From positions 62,001 to 126,000 of the forward strand of contig MIAY01000039.1 of NCBI GenBank assembly GCA_001829315.1: a stretch of DNA of 64,000 nucleotides, read 5' to 3'. The notes beneath the pieces were generated by a model. That model was not told where the DNA came from. It made no database searches and saw only the letters and a program-made list of their open reading frames with translations. Source of the DNA: Spirochaetes bacterium GWE1_32_154. Lineage in GTDB: Bacteria > Spirochaetota > GWE2-31-10. Both the position numbers and the translations under genes were made by a program. Positions 45,589 through 54,919 of this stretch are shown here, one piece after another. The number at the start of each line of letters is the position of its first letter. The stretch's first letter is position 1.

Positions 45589-46287
45589 GTGAATTTTTTT
45601 TACGTTGTAATACTGTATCTATTTTTTTTGATTTCCTTTTGTTTTGCTAATCCGATTATTAGAGTAGGTAACTTTTCAGGTGAAAGTGTAGAAATCGTTT
45701 TGGGTGAATTAGAAAAACCTTCGATTGAACTTTATGATTTACAACATACTGAAGTTACTCAGACGATACATACAATAAAACAGGGACAATATTCGTTTTA
45801 TTTTAGAGTAAACAACACAAATGATTGGGTTTCATTAACAGATGATAATGGTAATAAAGCTGTTTATCAATTGAATGATAATGGTGTTTATATGTTTATA
45901 TTTGGTTATTCAGGCATTCCATATTGTATCGATCTTTCATCACATAAGAAAAGCGATGATGGTTTATTTTATATATTAAATGAATCGGGCAGAGAAATAA
46001 ATCTTTTAAAAATTACTGATGATTGGGAATATGGACAAAAAGGGCTTTTTCTTAAAGAGATCGGTAGCGGTGATTTAATCGGACCGGAGAATATTGAATA
46101 TGGTAAATGGAAAATTATGTGGAGTTATTCCGATGATCCAAAAATTGAGCGGTATTTTGTCTACCCCAATTCAAAAAATACCACTATCGAAGAACCTTTA
46201 ATAATAGATTATACTAACTCTGTTAAATATTTTATGGTTTTGTATCGCGATCTGATGGGAGAAAGTGTCCGGTTATTCGACTGGTGA
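45589..46287 (+). CDS. Secreted hypothetical protein, 232 aa
   Basis: The GTG start is preceded by GAAGAGG. A signal peptide (NFFYVVILYLFFLISFCFAN) is followed by two or three similar beta-rich modules: IIRVGNFSGESVEIVLGE and FYILNESGREINLLKITDDW are comparable openings, suggesting internal duplication. No family is recognised; some resemblance to DUF4397-like surface modules is only an impression. It is probably co-transcribed with the cyclic-di-GMP phosphodiesterase gene. The last 15 bases overlap the convergent sixA gene. Confidence 0.65.
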   Translation: MNFFYVVILYLFFLISFCFANPIIRVGNFSGESVEIVLGELEKPSIELYDLQHTEVTQTIHTIKQGQYSFYFRVNNTNDWVSLTDDNGNKAVYQLNDNGVYMFIFGYSGIPYCIDLSSHKKSDDGLFYILNESGREINLLKITDDWEYGQKGLFLKEIGSGDLIGPENIEYGKWKIMWSYSDDPKIERYFVYPNSKNTTIEEPLIIDYTNSVKYFMVLYRDLMGESVRLFDW

Positions 46288-46782
46288 TTGCTCCTTTTTT
46301 GAAGGGAAAAAAGTATTGATTATTCTTCCCTTGTTTGTTACTTCATTTTTCCATGATATTATATCTAATTCGATTTCGTAAACTCCCCCCGTTGGTATGT
46401 CAATATCATTTTTTCTGGTGATTTCCTTAACAACTTCTGATAAACCGGGATTGTGTCCGCAGAGGTATACAACCTCAAATGAGTCTGAAATCTCTGATAG
46501 AATTTTTTTAAAAATAGTTATGTCACCTTCATAGACTCGTATATCATTTATAATTCGTGCTCTGTCAAAATCTATATAATCAGCTATTGCAGAAGCCGTT
46601 TTTTTTGCTCTTTTTGCAGGGCTTGTGATAAAAATATCAGGATAAGCAATATTTTTTTTGATAAAATCACCAATCTCCGGAAGTTGTTTTTTACCGCGGT
46701 TACTTAATTTTCTTTTTATATCTATTTCATTTAAATCATTCCAGCTTGATTTAGCATGTCTCAAAATGATCAGTTTTTTCAT
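46273..46782 (-). CDS. sixA: SixA-type phosphohistidine phosphatase
   Basis: 169 residues of the histidine phosphatase (RHG) superfamily. KKLIILRHAKSSWND has the catalytic His in RHAK. LSNRGKKQLPEIGDFI, FITSPAKRAKKTASAIADYI and EVVYLCGHNPGLSEVV (second catalytic His) follow in order. SixA removes phosphate from histidines such as those in phosphorelay or PTS carrier proteins. GGAG lies seven bases before the ATG. The start lies within the upstream NIF3-type gene (32-bp overlap), and the 3' end overlaps a convergent gene by 15 bp. Confidence 0.92.
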   Translation of the reverse strand: MKKLIILRHAKSSWNDLNEIDIKRKLSNRGKKQLPEIGDFIKKNIAYPDIFITSPAKRAKKTASAIADYIDFDRARIINDIRVYEGDITIFKKILSEISDSFEVVYLCGHNPGLSEVVKEITRKNDIDIPTGGVYEIELDIISWKNEVTNKGRIINTFFPSKKEQSPVE

Positions 46783-47101
46783 GTAAATCTCCGTAGGTTA
46801 TTATTTTGATAATTGAATATGCGGGTTCCTCATAGGGGTGAGTTATTTTTATTTTTTCAATAATATTTTGTATCAGATGTTCCTGACAAATCATTTCAAC
46901 TTTAATTTCTTTTACCCTTTCTATAGTATTCTCAGAACCAATAAAGGGTTTACTTCCTTTTAAAGGACGAAATTGTCCGTAACCTTCAGTTTCCCATGAA
47001 CATGAATCATAGTTTTTATAAGCCCCGGCACCGGCATCAAACATTGCTGTTTTAACTTTTTCTGTATGATTTTCAGGAATGTATACCGTAATTAAATACA
47101 T
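46751..47101 (-). CDS. Stand-alone NIF3/YqfO insert-domain protein (PII-like fold)
   Basis: 116 residues. YLITVYIPENHTEKVKTAMFDAGAGAYKNYDSCSWETEGYGQFRPLKGSKPFIG and the later HPYEEPAYSI are the hallmarks of the CutA/PII-like domain found inserted in YqfO/NIF3 proteins. Here it stands alone. The biochemical role of this domain is not established. GGGAG precedes the ATG. The gene overlaps sixA by 32 bp, so the two are translated from one message. Confidence 0.87.
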   Translation of the reverse strand: MYLITVYIPENHTEKVKTAMFDAGAGAYKNYDSCSWETEGYGQFRPLKGSKPFIGSENTIERVKEIKVEMICQEHLIQNIIEKIKITHPYEEPAYSIIKIITYGDLHEKTDHFETC

Positions 47102-47113
47102 AGAAACTCCCTG

Positions 47114-48439
47114 TTATTTTGTGCCATAGAAGAAAAGCAGGAATTGTTCCATTCTTTCAGCCCATGCTTTTTCATTGTGACCCCTTTTTTCATCAAGTAT
47201 AAAAAGAAGATCTTTATTGGATGTGAAGCCGATTTTCTGTAAACCTTCATTCATAATGATTGCTTGAGGATAAAAAATTGAATCAACATCGAGTTTCCCG
47301 CAGTCTAAATAAATCTGTAAATCCTGTTTTTGTGTGATAACTTTATCAAGCAGATACTCTGTTATCCAAAAAGGTCTGTCTGACCATTGACCGACATTGG
47401 GATTATAATTTCCATACGATAATGCACCAATTTTACTGAATATTTCAGGGTATGAATATCCGATAAACAAAGATACCCCGGCTCCGAAACTTGAACCTGC
47501 AATTGCAGTGTTTTCCCGATCCGGTAGTGTTCTATAGTGAGTGTCTATAAGCGGTTTCACTTTATGAACAATAAAATCGACATAATTATCAGTAAATCGT
47601 TTTGATTCTGCAACATATTCTTCTTTACCAGTTTGATCATATTTATAGAGTGTTGAAAAACCGACATATTCTTCTTTTCTTTTTGATGTATTTTCAATTC
47701 CTACAATAATCAGTTCGGGTATAGCATTTGCATTAATCAATTCGGTCGCTTTTGTATCAATTTTCCATCCTCCAAAATTTGCAGTTGGTGTATCAAATAT
47801 ATTCTGACCGTCATGCATATATAACACAGGATATTTTTTATCAGGGGCATTGAAATAAGAAGGCGGAAGATAGATATAAATATCCCTTTCAACGTTTTTT
47901 GTTGATATTATATCAGGTCTGATATTAAAAATTGCCTGAATAGCAGGTTTATTGCTACCGGGTTTGCGAACAACATTTGATCGAAGTTTATCGAGCGTTA
48001 TATTTTTATTGTAATCATCTTTTTTTATAGTTACTTTTTTGCCGTCAATAATAGTAAAATAATAGGAAACTGAATCAATATTGTTATAATGGTACGATTT
48101 GTAGTAAACCGGGGTTTTCTTATACTGATACAAATAATCATTTGTCGCAAAATTATTTATTGCTGAGGTAAGCGACACTGAAGTCGCATTTTTACCGGTG
48201 TCTAAATAAATAAATGTTACTACATCACCTTCAATTGACGGATACACGTGTAATGTATCCCGCCATGTATTAAAAACATCAAATATTTGTTCATCAGTTT
48301 GCGTGTCATTGATTGTTGAAAATAGTTTTTCTACCTCTGTTGTATATATTTTCTGATTCATTACTTTTACACCTTTATTATATTGTACCGGAAAAATATT
48401 TACTGATAATACCATAAAACATAGAATATACTTTATCAT
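47114..48439 (-). CDS. Secreted esterase, enterochelin-esterase-like family
   Basis: 441 residues with a signal peptide (IKYILCFMVLSVNIFPVQ). The C-terminal 270 residues are an alpha/beta hydrolase of the esterase D / Fes type: VERDIYIYLPPSYFNAPDKKYPVLYMHDGQNIFD, nucleophile Ser in AGSSFGAGVSLFIG, acid near LDCGKLDVD, and His in KRGHNEKAW. The N-terminal part (VYPSIEGDVVTFIYLDTG to VSYYFTIIDGKKV) is an early-set, CBM48-like sandwich often fused to this domain. The substrate may be a carbohydrate ester or siderophore ester. It lies 22 bases downstream of glgX on the same strand. Confidence 0.87.
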   Translation of the reverse strand: MIKYILCFMVLSVNIFPVQYNKGVKVMNQKIYTTEVEKLFSTINDTQTDEQIFDVFNTWRDTLHVYPSIEGDVVTFIYLDTGKNATSVSLTSAINNFATNDYLYQYKKTPVYYKSYHYNNIDSVSYYFTIIDGKKVTIKKDDYNKNITLDKLRSNVVRKPGSNKPAIQAIFNIRPDIISTKNVERDIYIYLPPSYFNAPDKKYPVLYMHDGQNIFDTPTANFGGWKIDTKATELINANAIPELIIVGIENTSKRKEEYVGFSTLYKYDQTGKEEYVAESKRFTDNYVDFIVHKVKPLIDTHYRTLPDRENTAIAGSSFGAGVSLFIGYSYPEIFSKIGALSYGNYNPNVGQWSDRPFWITEYLLDKVITQKQDLQIYLDCGKLDVDSIFYPQAIIMNEGLQKIGFTSNKDLLFILDEKRGHNEKAWAERMEQFLLFFYGTK

Positions 48440-48461
48440 AATTATACCTTTTCAAAAGTTT

Positions 48462-50618
48462 TTATTGTTTTTTATCAATGAGAACGACTAAACTTCTTGA
48501 TCGTACATTAAAGACTGAAGATTTAACCTTTTGTTCTTTGTTGACTTCATAAAAACCCTTTTCAGTGGAAGAATCAACTGCAACAAACCATGTTTTCTCT
48601 TTTCCCGGTGATGGCAAATGAAAAACAAGATCTTCCCAGTATGCATTGATAATTACATATATATTATTATCATCTAATTCAGCACCGGTTTCGCCTTTTG
48701 AACCGTCAAGCATAAATGCAACAGTATGAGAATCAATTCCCCAGTCAGGTTCCTGAACTTGTATTCCATGCCAACTTATATCTCTAATTTCATTACCCGA
48801 TGAATCAACACCTTTGAGAAAACCCTCTCTTCGTAAAACAGGATGTTTTCTTCTGAATTGAATTAGATATTTTGAAAATTCAAAGAAATTGTTGTTTTTC
48901 TCCAGTAATGTCCAGTCAATCCAGTTTAATCTGTTGTCGTGGCAATAGGTATTATTATTACCTGATTTTGAATATTTAATTTCGTCTCCGCCTAAAATCA
49001 TTGGCGTTCCCTGACTTAATAAAAGTATGCCCATCATACTTTTCATATGTCTGTCACGAAGTGATAAAACTGTCTGGTTATCGGTTAACCCTTCAGCACC
49101 ACAATTCCAACTTAAATTGTGATTATTACCATCGGCATTACCTTCTCCATTTTCAATATTGTTTTTATTATTATAACTAACTAAATCATAGAGGGTAAAA
49201 CCATCGTGAGCAGTTAAAAAATTAATGCTGTGACACGGTTTTCGGTCTCCATAATAAAATAAGTCGGCACTTCCGGCAATTCTTTTGGCTACTTCACCGG
49301 ATAATGCTGTATCACCCTTAATAAAACCTCTAATGTCATCACGAAATTTTGCATTCCATTCAGCCCAGCCGGAAGGAAAACCGCCAAGTTTGTAAAGACC
49401 GGCAGCGTCCCAGCCTTCTGCAATGATTTGTGTTGAACCCAGAATCGGGTCATTATTGATTTCATCTAAAACAGAATAGTCAGGCTGCCAGTTGCCATGT
49501 TTATCCCGTCCGAGTATTGCTGCAAGATCGAAACGGAAACCGTCAATATGCATATCAATTACCCAGTATCTCAAACTGTCTTTTATAAGTTTTTTTACTA
49601 CCTGGTGATTACAATTAAGTGTATTACCGCATCCTGAAAAATTTTTGTAATGTCTTCCTTTTTCTGTCATGTAATAAATGGAATTATCTATTCCTTTAAA
49701 CGACACTGTCGGTCCATATTCATTGCCTTCACCGGTATGATTGTAAACAACATCAAGAATAACTTCAATGCCGGCTTCATGCATTGCTTTAACCATCTGT
49801 TTGAATTCGTATACGGCGGTAACTCCATCATTATCAGACGCATACCAGGCATCGGGTGCAAAAAAACCGAGTGAACTATACCCCCAGAAGTTGTATAGTT
49901 TTTCATTGGTTATCGGGTTGGTTCTTATATTTTCAAGGTGATTGAAATGATGAACCGGCATAAGTTCAATGGTCGTTATACCCAACTCGGTTAAGTAGGG
50001 TATTTTTTCAATTAAACCGGCATACGTTCCGGGATTTTTCACACCGGATGATTTATCCATAGTAAATGCTCGTGTGTGAATTTCATAGATAATAGTATTT
50101 TTTAACGGGATTTTAAGTTGTTTATCGCCTTCCCAGTCGAAATTATTGCTATCTATAACAACAGATTTTGCAGTACATCCGAAATTTGATTCTTCATTAA
50201 AAGACAAATCACCTAAACCGGAACCAACTTGATAGGCGTAGGCTGCGTTTACATTCCAGTCATAATTGCCTGAGATTGCTTTTGCATAAGGGTCAAGGAG
50301 TAATTTGTGTTTATTAAATCTATGCCCGTCTCTGTCAGGCCAATAAGGACCGTCAATGATGTAACCGTAGCATTGTCCTTCTTTTATACCATAAATGAAT
50401 ATATGCCACACATCACCTGTTTTATTAACTTTTTCATCGAGTTTGATCGTATGTGAAGGTTTTGTATCACTTGGATTATCAAAAAGTAACAATGAAACAC
50501 TCGTACCATTTTTTGAGAAAATAGCAAAGTTACAACCATCATGAACTAAATCAGCACCAAAAAGATATGGCGCACCCGGATCCGTTTTTAAATTCTCGTG
50601 AATAATATATTTTTGCAT
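48462..50618 (-). CDS. glgX: Glycogen debranching enzyme GlgX (isoamylase-type GH13)
   Basis: 718 residues. The N-terminal CBM48 region begins DPGAPYLFGADLVHDGCNFAIFSKNGTSVSLLLFD. The GH13 catalytic regions follow: VILDVVYNHTGEGNE (near 293), DGFRFDLAAILGRD with the nucleophile Asp (near 366), IIAEGWDAAGLYKLG with the acid Glu (near 402), and NFLTAHDGFTLYDLV (near 469). NYWGYSSLGFFAP-type sequence matches the isoamylase/GlgX/TreX group. It removes alpha-1,6 branches from glycogen or phosphorylase-limit dextrin in the cytoplasm; there is no signal peptide. AGGATG precedes the ATG. No other glycogen genes are nearby. Confidence 0.95.
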   Translation of the reverse strand: MQKYIIHENLKTDPGAPYLFGADLVHDGCNFAIFSKNGTSVSLLLFDNPSDTKPSHTIKLDEKVNKTGDVWHIFIYGIKEGQCYGYIIDGPYWPDRDGHRFNKHKLLLDPYAKAISGNYDWNVNAAYAYQVGSGLGDLSFNEESNFGCTAKSVVIDSNNFDWEGDKQLKIPLKNTIIYEIHTRAFTMDKSSGVKNPGTYAGLIEKIPYLTELGITTIELMPVHHFNHLENIRTNPITNEKLYNFWGYSSLGFFAPDAWYASDNDGVTAVYEFKQMVKAMHEAGIEVILDVVYNHTGEGNEYGPTVSFKGIDNSIYYMTEKGRHYKNFSGCGNTLNCNHQVVKKLIKDSLRYWVIDMHIDGFRFDLAAILGRDKHGNWQPDYSVLDEINNDPILGSTQIIAEGWDAAGLYKLGGFPSGWAEWNAKFRDDIRGFIKGDTALSGEVAKRIAGSADLFYYGDRKPCHSINFLTAHDGFTLYDLVSYNNKNNIENGEGNADGNNHNLSWNCGAEGLTDNQTVLSLRDRHMKSMMGILLLSQGTPMILGGDEIKYSKSGNNNTYCHDNRLNWIDWTLLEKNNNFFEFSKYLIQFRRKHPVLRREGFLKGVDSSGNEIRDISWHGIQVQEPDWGIDSHTVAFMLDGSKGETGAELDDNNIYVIINAYWEDLVFHLPSPGKEKTWFVAVDSSTEKGFYEVNKEQKVKSSVFNVRSRSLVVLIDKKQ

Positions 50619-50645
50619 ATAAACATCCTGTTTGAAGTCTCGAAA

Positions 50646-51401
50646 CTATCGATTAATTTTTTTCCCTTCGCTAATAAGTGTTATGATAAAGTTAGATATT
50701 GTTTTTTTATCATTTCTATTCATTTCAATAAACTTAACACCGATTCCGGCAGGAATATGTCCATTAGCTTCAATTTTATTCCATACTACAAGACTATTAC
50801 ATGTAACACTCGTAGTATCTAATATTAGTTTGATTTCTACAATATCATTGATATTAGGGTGTACGTTTGTGTCTGGCATCAAAATAAATGCGCCTGTTTG
50901 TGATATATCGTATGTTGAATATTCTTTATGATTAACCATAACTTTAATATTATGATTAATTCTTTTTGCCTGCTCCCACCATCGTACTCTCGGGTTTAAA
51001 TATGGAGTTCTTATTTCTTTTCTGATAAAAAAACCGATTGGAATAAGCACTAGCAGGTTTACAAAAAAATAAGGTGTAATCGATATTGCCAAACCGCCTG
51101 CTGTTCTTACAATCATTGAATTGAGTATAATAAGTACAGAATGAATTAGAAAGTAGTACCATCCCCAGCTTCTTACTTTATATAAACCGTACGCCAGTGG
51201 AAATGTTGCAATCCATAATAGTATTGTTGATATAGCAAGCATATCTCCAATCATAATATACTTTCCGATTGTTATTAAATGTTCTATTGGGGTTTTTGCT
51301 GTATTTGATATAAAAATCATCAGCAGATTACCAATAGGATTTAATAAATAAATCAGAGAAAAAATAATAATTAAAAAAGGTTTCTTTTTGTAGCCTGTCA
51401 T
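50646..51401 (-). CDS. Membrane protein with C-terminal PilZ domain
   Basis: 251 residues. About four membrane helices fill the first 135 residues. A PilZ-type domain follows: RWWEQAKRINHNIKVMVNHKEYSTYDISQTGAFILMPDTNVHPNINDIVEIKLIL, with the DxSxxG-type motif as DISQTGAF. The usual RxxxR cyclic-di-GMP motif is incomplete (KRINHN), so ligand binding is uncertain. The end (GIGVKFIEMNRNDKKTISNFI) matches PilZ C-terminal strands and helix. The ribosome-binding site AAGGAT precedes the ATG. It lies upstream of glgX in the same direction, with 27 bases between. Confidence 0.8.
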   Translation of the reverse strand: MTGYKKKPFLIIIFSLIYLLNPIGNLLMIFISNTAKTPIEHLITIGKYIMIGDMLAISTILLWIATFPLAYGLYKVRSWGWYYFLIHSVLIILNSMIVRTAGGLAISITPYFFVNLLVLIPIGFFIRKEIRTPYLNPRVRWWEQAKRINHNIKVMVNHKEYSTYDISQTGAFILMPDTNVHPNINDIVEIKLILDTTSVTCNSLVVWNKIEANGHIPAGIGVKFIEMNRNDKKTISNFIITLISEGKKINR

Positions 51402-51510
51402 ACTATATCCTTAAAAGTTAAGATTTTTAGTTTCAGTGTTTTTGAAACTAAGGAATAATAATGTAAAAATAGAACTTTTGCAAATAATAAAATCGTATCT
51501 TTAATTTTTT

Positions 51511-52677
51511 TTATTTTTTTTCTTCAGAAGAATGAGAATATCCCTTAATTACTATTGCAATAAAGAGTGTAATGAAAATAATTATCCCATAAATGCCATA
51601 TATTGTTTGTAAACCAAAAAAATCCGATATTATACCGAGAATAAACGCAAATACAACATTTCCTGCTACGTTAACAGCAATGAATGTATTGTTGAGCGTA
51701 ATTTTTTCATGCTCTTCTCCCGAGTTTACAAACTGAGTGCTTAAAACAGGAAATAAAATACTGTGACCAATACCGTATAGAAAACCTGTTACAACAAGCT
51801 GAAAGTCATTGTGAAGAAAAAATAAATTGATAAGTGACAATAAAATTGTTGTAAATGACAGTATAATTAATGTTTTGTATTTTAATATTTCAAGTATTTT
51901 ATAGAAAACAATTCTAAAGAAAATTGCAACAATTGAGAATGTTGTAAAAAATAATGACAGATTTGGTTTCCCAAGTTTTATTGTCGTGTAATTTGGAAGA
52001 AACGAAACAATAACACCAAATGCACCGCCATAAATAAATGAAAAAAATATCAATGATTTCAGATTTGTTCTTTTTATGATTGTTATAAAATGTTCAGATA
52101 TTGTATTTCTATGAATATTTTCCGGGATTTTTAACACAATTATCCATACAATAACAAATAGTGCAATTATCATACCTGAAAGAAACAATGCATATCCGTC
52201 AAAATGTTTTATAACATTTTCGCCGATGAACGCCCCGACAGGATTGGACAGTATGCCTGAAACACCAAAGAAAGCAATGCCGCGAACCCTTTTGTCGTAT
52301 GGAAGAATATCATACATTATATTCATATTTATAGTGTAACCGAAAAAATAGGATATTGACGAAGTAATTCGCAACATAAAAAGCAATACCAGGTTATCGT
52401 GAAAAATAAACGACCCGCCCATTGATATGACAAATAATAAATGGGCAGCTATTAACACCGGTTTTCGTGGAAGGGTGTTTGCAATTTTGCCAAAAAACAA
52501 TACATATCCCATAAGCATAAATGATGTTATATTCATAAAAAGCCCGATATAGCCATTGGTTGCACCAAGACCTTTTAAATAGGACGGAAGCATATTAATA
52601 GAGGCGTGTGACAAAAAGAATATAAAATTTAATATAAATATACCGGCAAATGACAGTTTATATTTTTTTTGTTCCAT
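51511..52677 (-). CDS. Major facilitator superfamily transporter
   Basis: 388 residues with about 12 hydrophobic helices and a short central loop near residue 190. SINMLPSYLKGLGATNGYIGLFMNITSFMLMGYVLFFGKIANTLPRKPVLIAAHLLF shows the typical MFS loop 2-3 region, and GISGILSNPVGAFIGENVIK follows. The C-terminal half begins FFSFIYGGAFGVIVSFLPNYTTI. The family members acting on drugs, sugars or amino acids cannot be separated here. The gene stands between the PilZ gene and the TonB operon, all on the minus strand, and probably has its own promoter. Confidence 0.88.
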   Translation of the reverse strand: MEQKKYKLSFAGIFILNFIFFLSHASINMLPSYLKGLGATNGYIGLFMNITSFMLMGYVLFFGKIANTLPRKPVLIAAHLLFVISMGGSFIFHDNLVLLFMLRITSSISYFFGYTINMNIMYDILPYDKRVRGIAFFGVSGILSNPVGAFIGENVIKHFDGYALFLSGMIIALFVIVWIIVLKIPENIHRNTISEHFITIIKRTNLKSLIFFSFIYGGAFGVIVSFLPNYTTIKLGKPNLSLFFTTFSIVAIFFRIVFYKILEILKYKTLIILSFTTILLSLINLFFLHNDFQLVVTGFLYGIGHSILFPVLSTQFVNSGEEHEKITLNNTFIAVNVAGNVVFAFILGIISDFFGLQTIYGIYGIIIFITLFIAIVIKGYSHSSEEKK

Positions 52678-52760
52678 CTCTAAACCCTGTGTACTAAGAG
52701 AATAATTGTATGTGATAATTGCATATTGGTAATTTTTAGTAAAGAATATTCAAAAATCAG

Positions 52761-52803
52761 CCACCCCTTTTAGAAATAAATTTACATTTCAGTAAGGGTG
52801 GGG
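52761..52803 (-). terminator. Likely terminator of the TonB operon
   Basis: On the minus strand CCACCCTT pairs with AAGGGGTGG (one bulge) across a long loop, followed by a short T run. It lies just after tonB. Confidence 0.45.
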
Positions 52804-52807
52804 GATT

Positions 52808-53404
52808 TTATTTAAGCGTAAATCGAATGGGATATCTGAAAATAACAGCTACCGGAACACCGTTTGATTTTGCAGGTATACATTTCATACCAAGAACAGC
52901 GTTTTTTGCAGCTTCACCAAAACCATACCCCGGGTCTTTAATAATATCTACTTTTCGTATTGCACCTAACTGGTCAATATACAATTGTAAATATACAACA
53001 CCTTCAATGCCCTGTCTTAATGCAAGGGGAGGGTAGATCATTCGTGATTTAATTTCACCTGTCGGTATAACGGGAACATCGGATATTTTATGTTGAGGCA
53101 GATAATCAATATCCATCTCTTTGATTTCTTTATCAGTTGCAATAATCTCATCTGCTACACTATCCTGTTTGGTAACTTCAACAACATCCTCTTTTTTTTC
53201 TTCAACTTTTGGTTTCGGCGGTGGCGGGATATATTCTTCGATGTCAACAACTTTAAATATGGTGCTGTCTTCCCGTTCCTGCGATGCTTGTGTTGAAAAA
53301 CTAATTAAAAGAATTGCAGCAACATGAATACCGATTGTGACTGAGAAAACTATTTTCCGTAAATTCTTTTTTATAAAAATATATAGTATTGCACTTTTAT
53401 TCAT
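52808..53404 (-). CDS. tonB: TonB energy-transducing protein
   Basis: 198 residues. One N-terminal membrane anchor (IVFSVTIGIHVAAILLISF) is followed by a proline-rich linker (EEYIPPPPKPKVEEKKEDVV), shorter than in enteric TonB. The C-terminal TonB domain follows: RMIYPPLALRQGIEGVVYLQLYIDQLGAIRKVDIIKDPGYGFGEAAKNAV, ending PVAVIFRYPIRFTLK. It spans the periplasm and passes proton-motive energy from ExbB/ExbD to outer-membrane receptors. AGGTGA precedes the ATG. It is the last gene of a six-gene uptake operon. Confidence 0.95.
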   Translation of the reverse strand: MNKSAILYIFIKKNLRKIVFSVTIGIHVAAILLISFSTQASQEREDSTIFKVVDIEEYIPPPPKPKVEEKKEDVVEVTKQDSVADEIIATDKEIKEMDIDYLPQHKISDVPVIPTGEIKSRMIYPPLALRQGIEGVVYLQLYIDQLGAIRKVDIIKDPGYGFGEAAKNAVLGMKCIPAKSNGVPVAVIFRYPIRFTLK

Positions 53405-53411
53405 ATTTCAC

Positions 53412-53810
53412 CTAATCCTTTACTACAAGTGATACGACTCTATGCTGTAAGAGCCTCAGGATATTCATAATGTCGTCAATATTCTTGTATTTTGTCTTTT
53501 TATCAGCAATTATATGAATTCGTATACCTGGTTTTTCAATAATGCTATCTACTATTACTTTTTCAAGTGCATTAATCTGTATTACTTCACCTTTGTAAAA
53601 TATCACACCCTTATCATCAACCCATATTTCGAGATTTTGTTTATCCTGCGTTACTTCATAATTAGCAGCTTCAGGGTAACTTATTTTTATCTCTCTTCTA
53701 TAATTGATGAGTGAAATAACCATTATAAAAATAAGCAACAGGAATGCAATATCAGACATTGAGCTTATCGGAATGCCGGGTGCCCGGTTAACATCTCTTT
53801 TTATTTTCAT
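53412..53810 (-). CDS. exbD: ExbD/TolR family protein (second copy)
   Basis: 132 residues. One N-terminal membrane helix (PISSMSDIAFLLLIFIMVISLINYRR) contains the essential Asp in SDIAFLLLIF. The periplasmic ExbD domain follows (KQNLEIWVDDKGVIFYKGEVIQINALEKVIVDSIIEKPGIRIHIIADKKTKYKNIDDIMNILRLL). With ExbB it forms the proton-driven motor for TonB. It starts one base after the upstream exbD stop, so it is translationally linked. It differs from the first copy throughout, suggesting a heteromeric pair and not a recent duplicate. Confidence 0.95.
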   Translation of the reverse strand: MKIKRDVNRAPGIPISSMSDIAFLLLIFIMVISLINYRREIKISYPEAANYEVTQDKQNLEIWVDDKGVIFYKGEVIQINALEKVIVDSIIEKPGIRIHIIADKKTKYKNIDDIMNILRLLQHRVVSLVVKD

Positions 53811-53811
53811 A

Positions 53812-54216
53812 TCAGGTACCCTTCATTTTAAATGAGAAATTTTCAACTTTCATGAGCCGTATAACGTCAATAATATCAACTACCGCCTGGTATTCAACTT
53901 CCGGGTCAATTAATAGATAGAGTGTCATGTTCGGTCTTAATTTTAATCGTTCAGTAACAAGATCCTGCAGTTTTTCTATGGTAACTGTTTCTTCATCACA
54001 AGTAATTTGTGCATCAGCTTCAATTGCAACTCGAATAATATCCTGAGTATTAACAATTTTAGATGAATTCTTTTTTGGTAAATCAAGCAAGAAACCCATA
54101 TTAACATTAAATACTGCAATGACAATGAAAAATATTATGAGTAAAAATGCAAGATCGCTGAGTGAACCTGATTCAAGTGCATTTATTACTTTCTTTTTTC
54201 TGATTTTGATTTGCAT
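53812..54216 (-). CDS. exbD: ExbD/TolR family protein (first copy)
   Basis: 134 residues. The N-terminal helix ALESGSLSDLAFLLIIFFIVIAVFNV has the conserved Asp in SDLAFLLIIFF. The periplasmic domain includes VNTQDIIRVAIEADAQITCDEETVTIEKLQDLVTERLKLRPNMTLYLLIDPEVEYQAVVDIIDVIRLM. AAGGTC precedes the ATG. It is part of the exbB-exbD-exbD-tonB cluster. Paired exbD genes are common in TonB systems of Bacteroidetes and other lineages. Confidence 0.95.
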   Translation of the reverse strand: MQIKIRKKKVINALESGSLSDLAFLLIIFFIVIAVFNVNMGFLLDLPKKNSSKIVNTQDIIRVAIEADAQITCDEETVTIEKLQDLVTERLKLRPNMTLYLLIDPEVEYQAVVDIIDVIRLMKVENFSFKMKGT

Positions 54217-54225
54217 ACACTGACC

Positions 54226-54870
54226 TTATTTATTATTTTTTTCATGTTCCTGAATAAGAACAGTTGTTACAACATCAGTTCCCACCCGTTCAATATTTGT
54301 AATAAACCGTTCAACAATATTGGTAAAAACATTATAAGCTGTGATTGATACAACGGCAATTATTAAACCATACGCTGTTGTTATAAGTGCTTCAAATATA
54401 CCGCCTGCGACAAGCTGGGCATTAACATCGGTTGCTTTTGCAATTGCACCGAATGCGCCGATCATACCGGAAACTGTTCCTAAGAACCCTGTTATCGGAG
54501 CAATAGAGCCCATTTCCACAAGGTAATTAAGACCCTTTTCAATATCTTTCACTTTTTTCTGGGTTTCTGCTTCAAACGCTTTTTCCATACGGTGTTCACC
54601 AAGTTTTGCCATGGTTACACCTTCAAGAATGATGTGTGCTGCTAATTTTTTCTTTTTGAATGTTTTCAAATATGCTTGCGCACCATCACGATCATCATTC
54701 TTAAGAAATTCTATGACTTTTTCTTCAATATCAGTTACTTTAAAGTCATACATTAAAAAGTAAATAGCCCGTTCGATTGTTACAGCCACGGTTACAATCG
54801 ACATAGCAAGTAACGGCCACATCGACCATCCGCCAAGTTGAAATAAACTGATTAAAGTCATTTTGTCCAT
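54226..54870 (-). CDS. exbB: ExbB/TolQ family proton-channel protein
   Basis: 214 residues. Three membrane helices are visible: GGWSMWPLLAMSIVTVAVTIERAIYFL near the N-terminus, then two after a cytoplasmic domain, in ITGFLGTVSGMIGAFGAIAKA and ALITTAYGLIIAVVSITAYNVF. The GLLGTVxGMI-type motif is diagnostic. It forms the pentameric channel around ExbD. The frame opens 45 bp upstream, but AGGAG placed before the ATG at 54870, and the family N-terminus there, give the better start. Confidence 0.95.
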   Translation of the reverse strand: MDKMTLISLFQLGGWSMWPLLAMSIVTVAVTIERAIYFLMYDFKVTDIEEKVIEFLKNDDRDGAQAYLKTFKKKKLAAHIILEGVTMAKLGEHRMEKAFEAETQKKVKDIEKGLNYLVEMGSIAPITGFLGTVSGMIGAFGAIAKATDVNAQLVAGGIFEALITTAYGLIIAVVSITAYNVFTNIVERFITNIERVGTDVVTTVLIQEHEKNNK

Positions 54871-54919
54871 TTTTTTAAACTCCTGTTTTTTTATAAATAT
54901 ACTATAGTGTTGCAAAAAA

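Noticed and set aside
51424-51455. Inverted repeat TTAGTTTCA/TGAAACTAA as MFS gene terminator
   Set aside because: The stem is short and AT-rich, and no T tract follows on the minus strand, so termination is not convincing.
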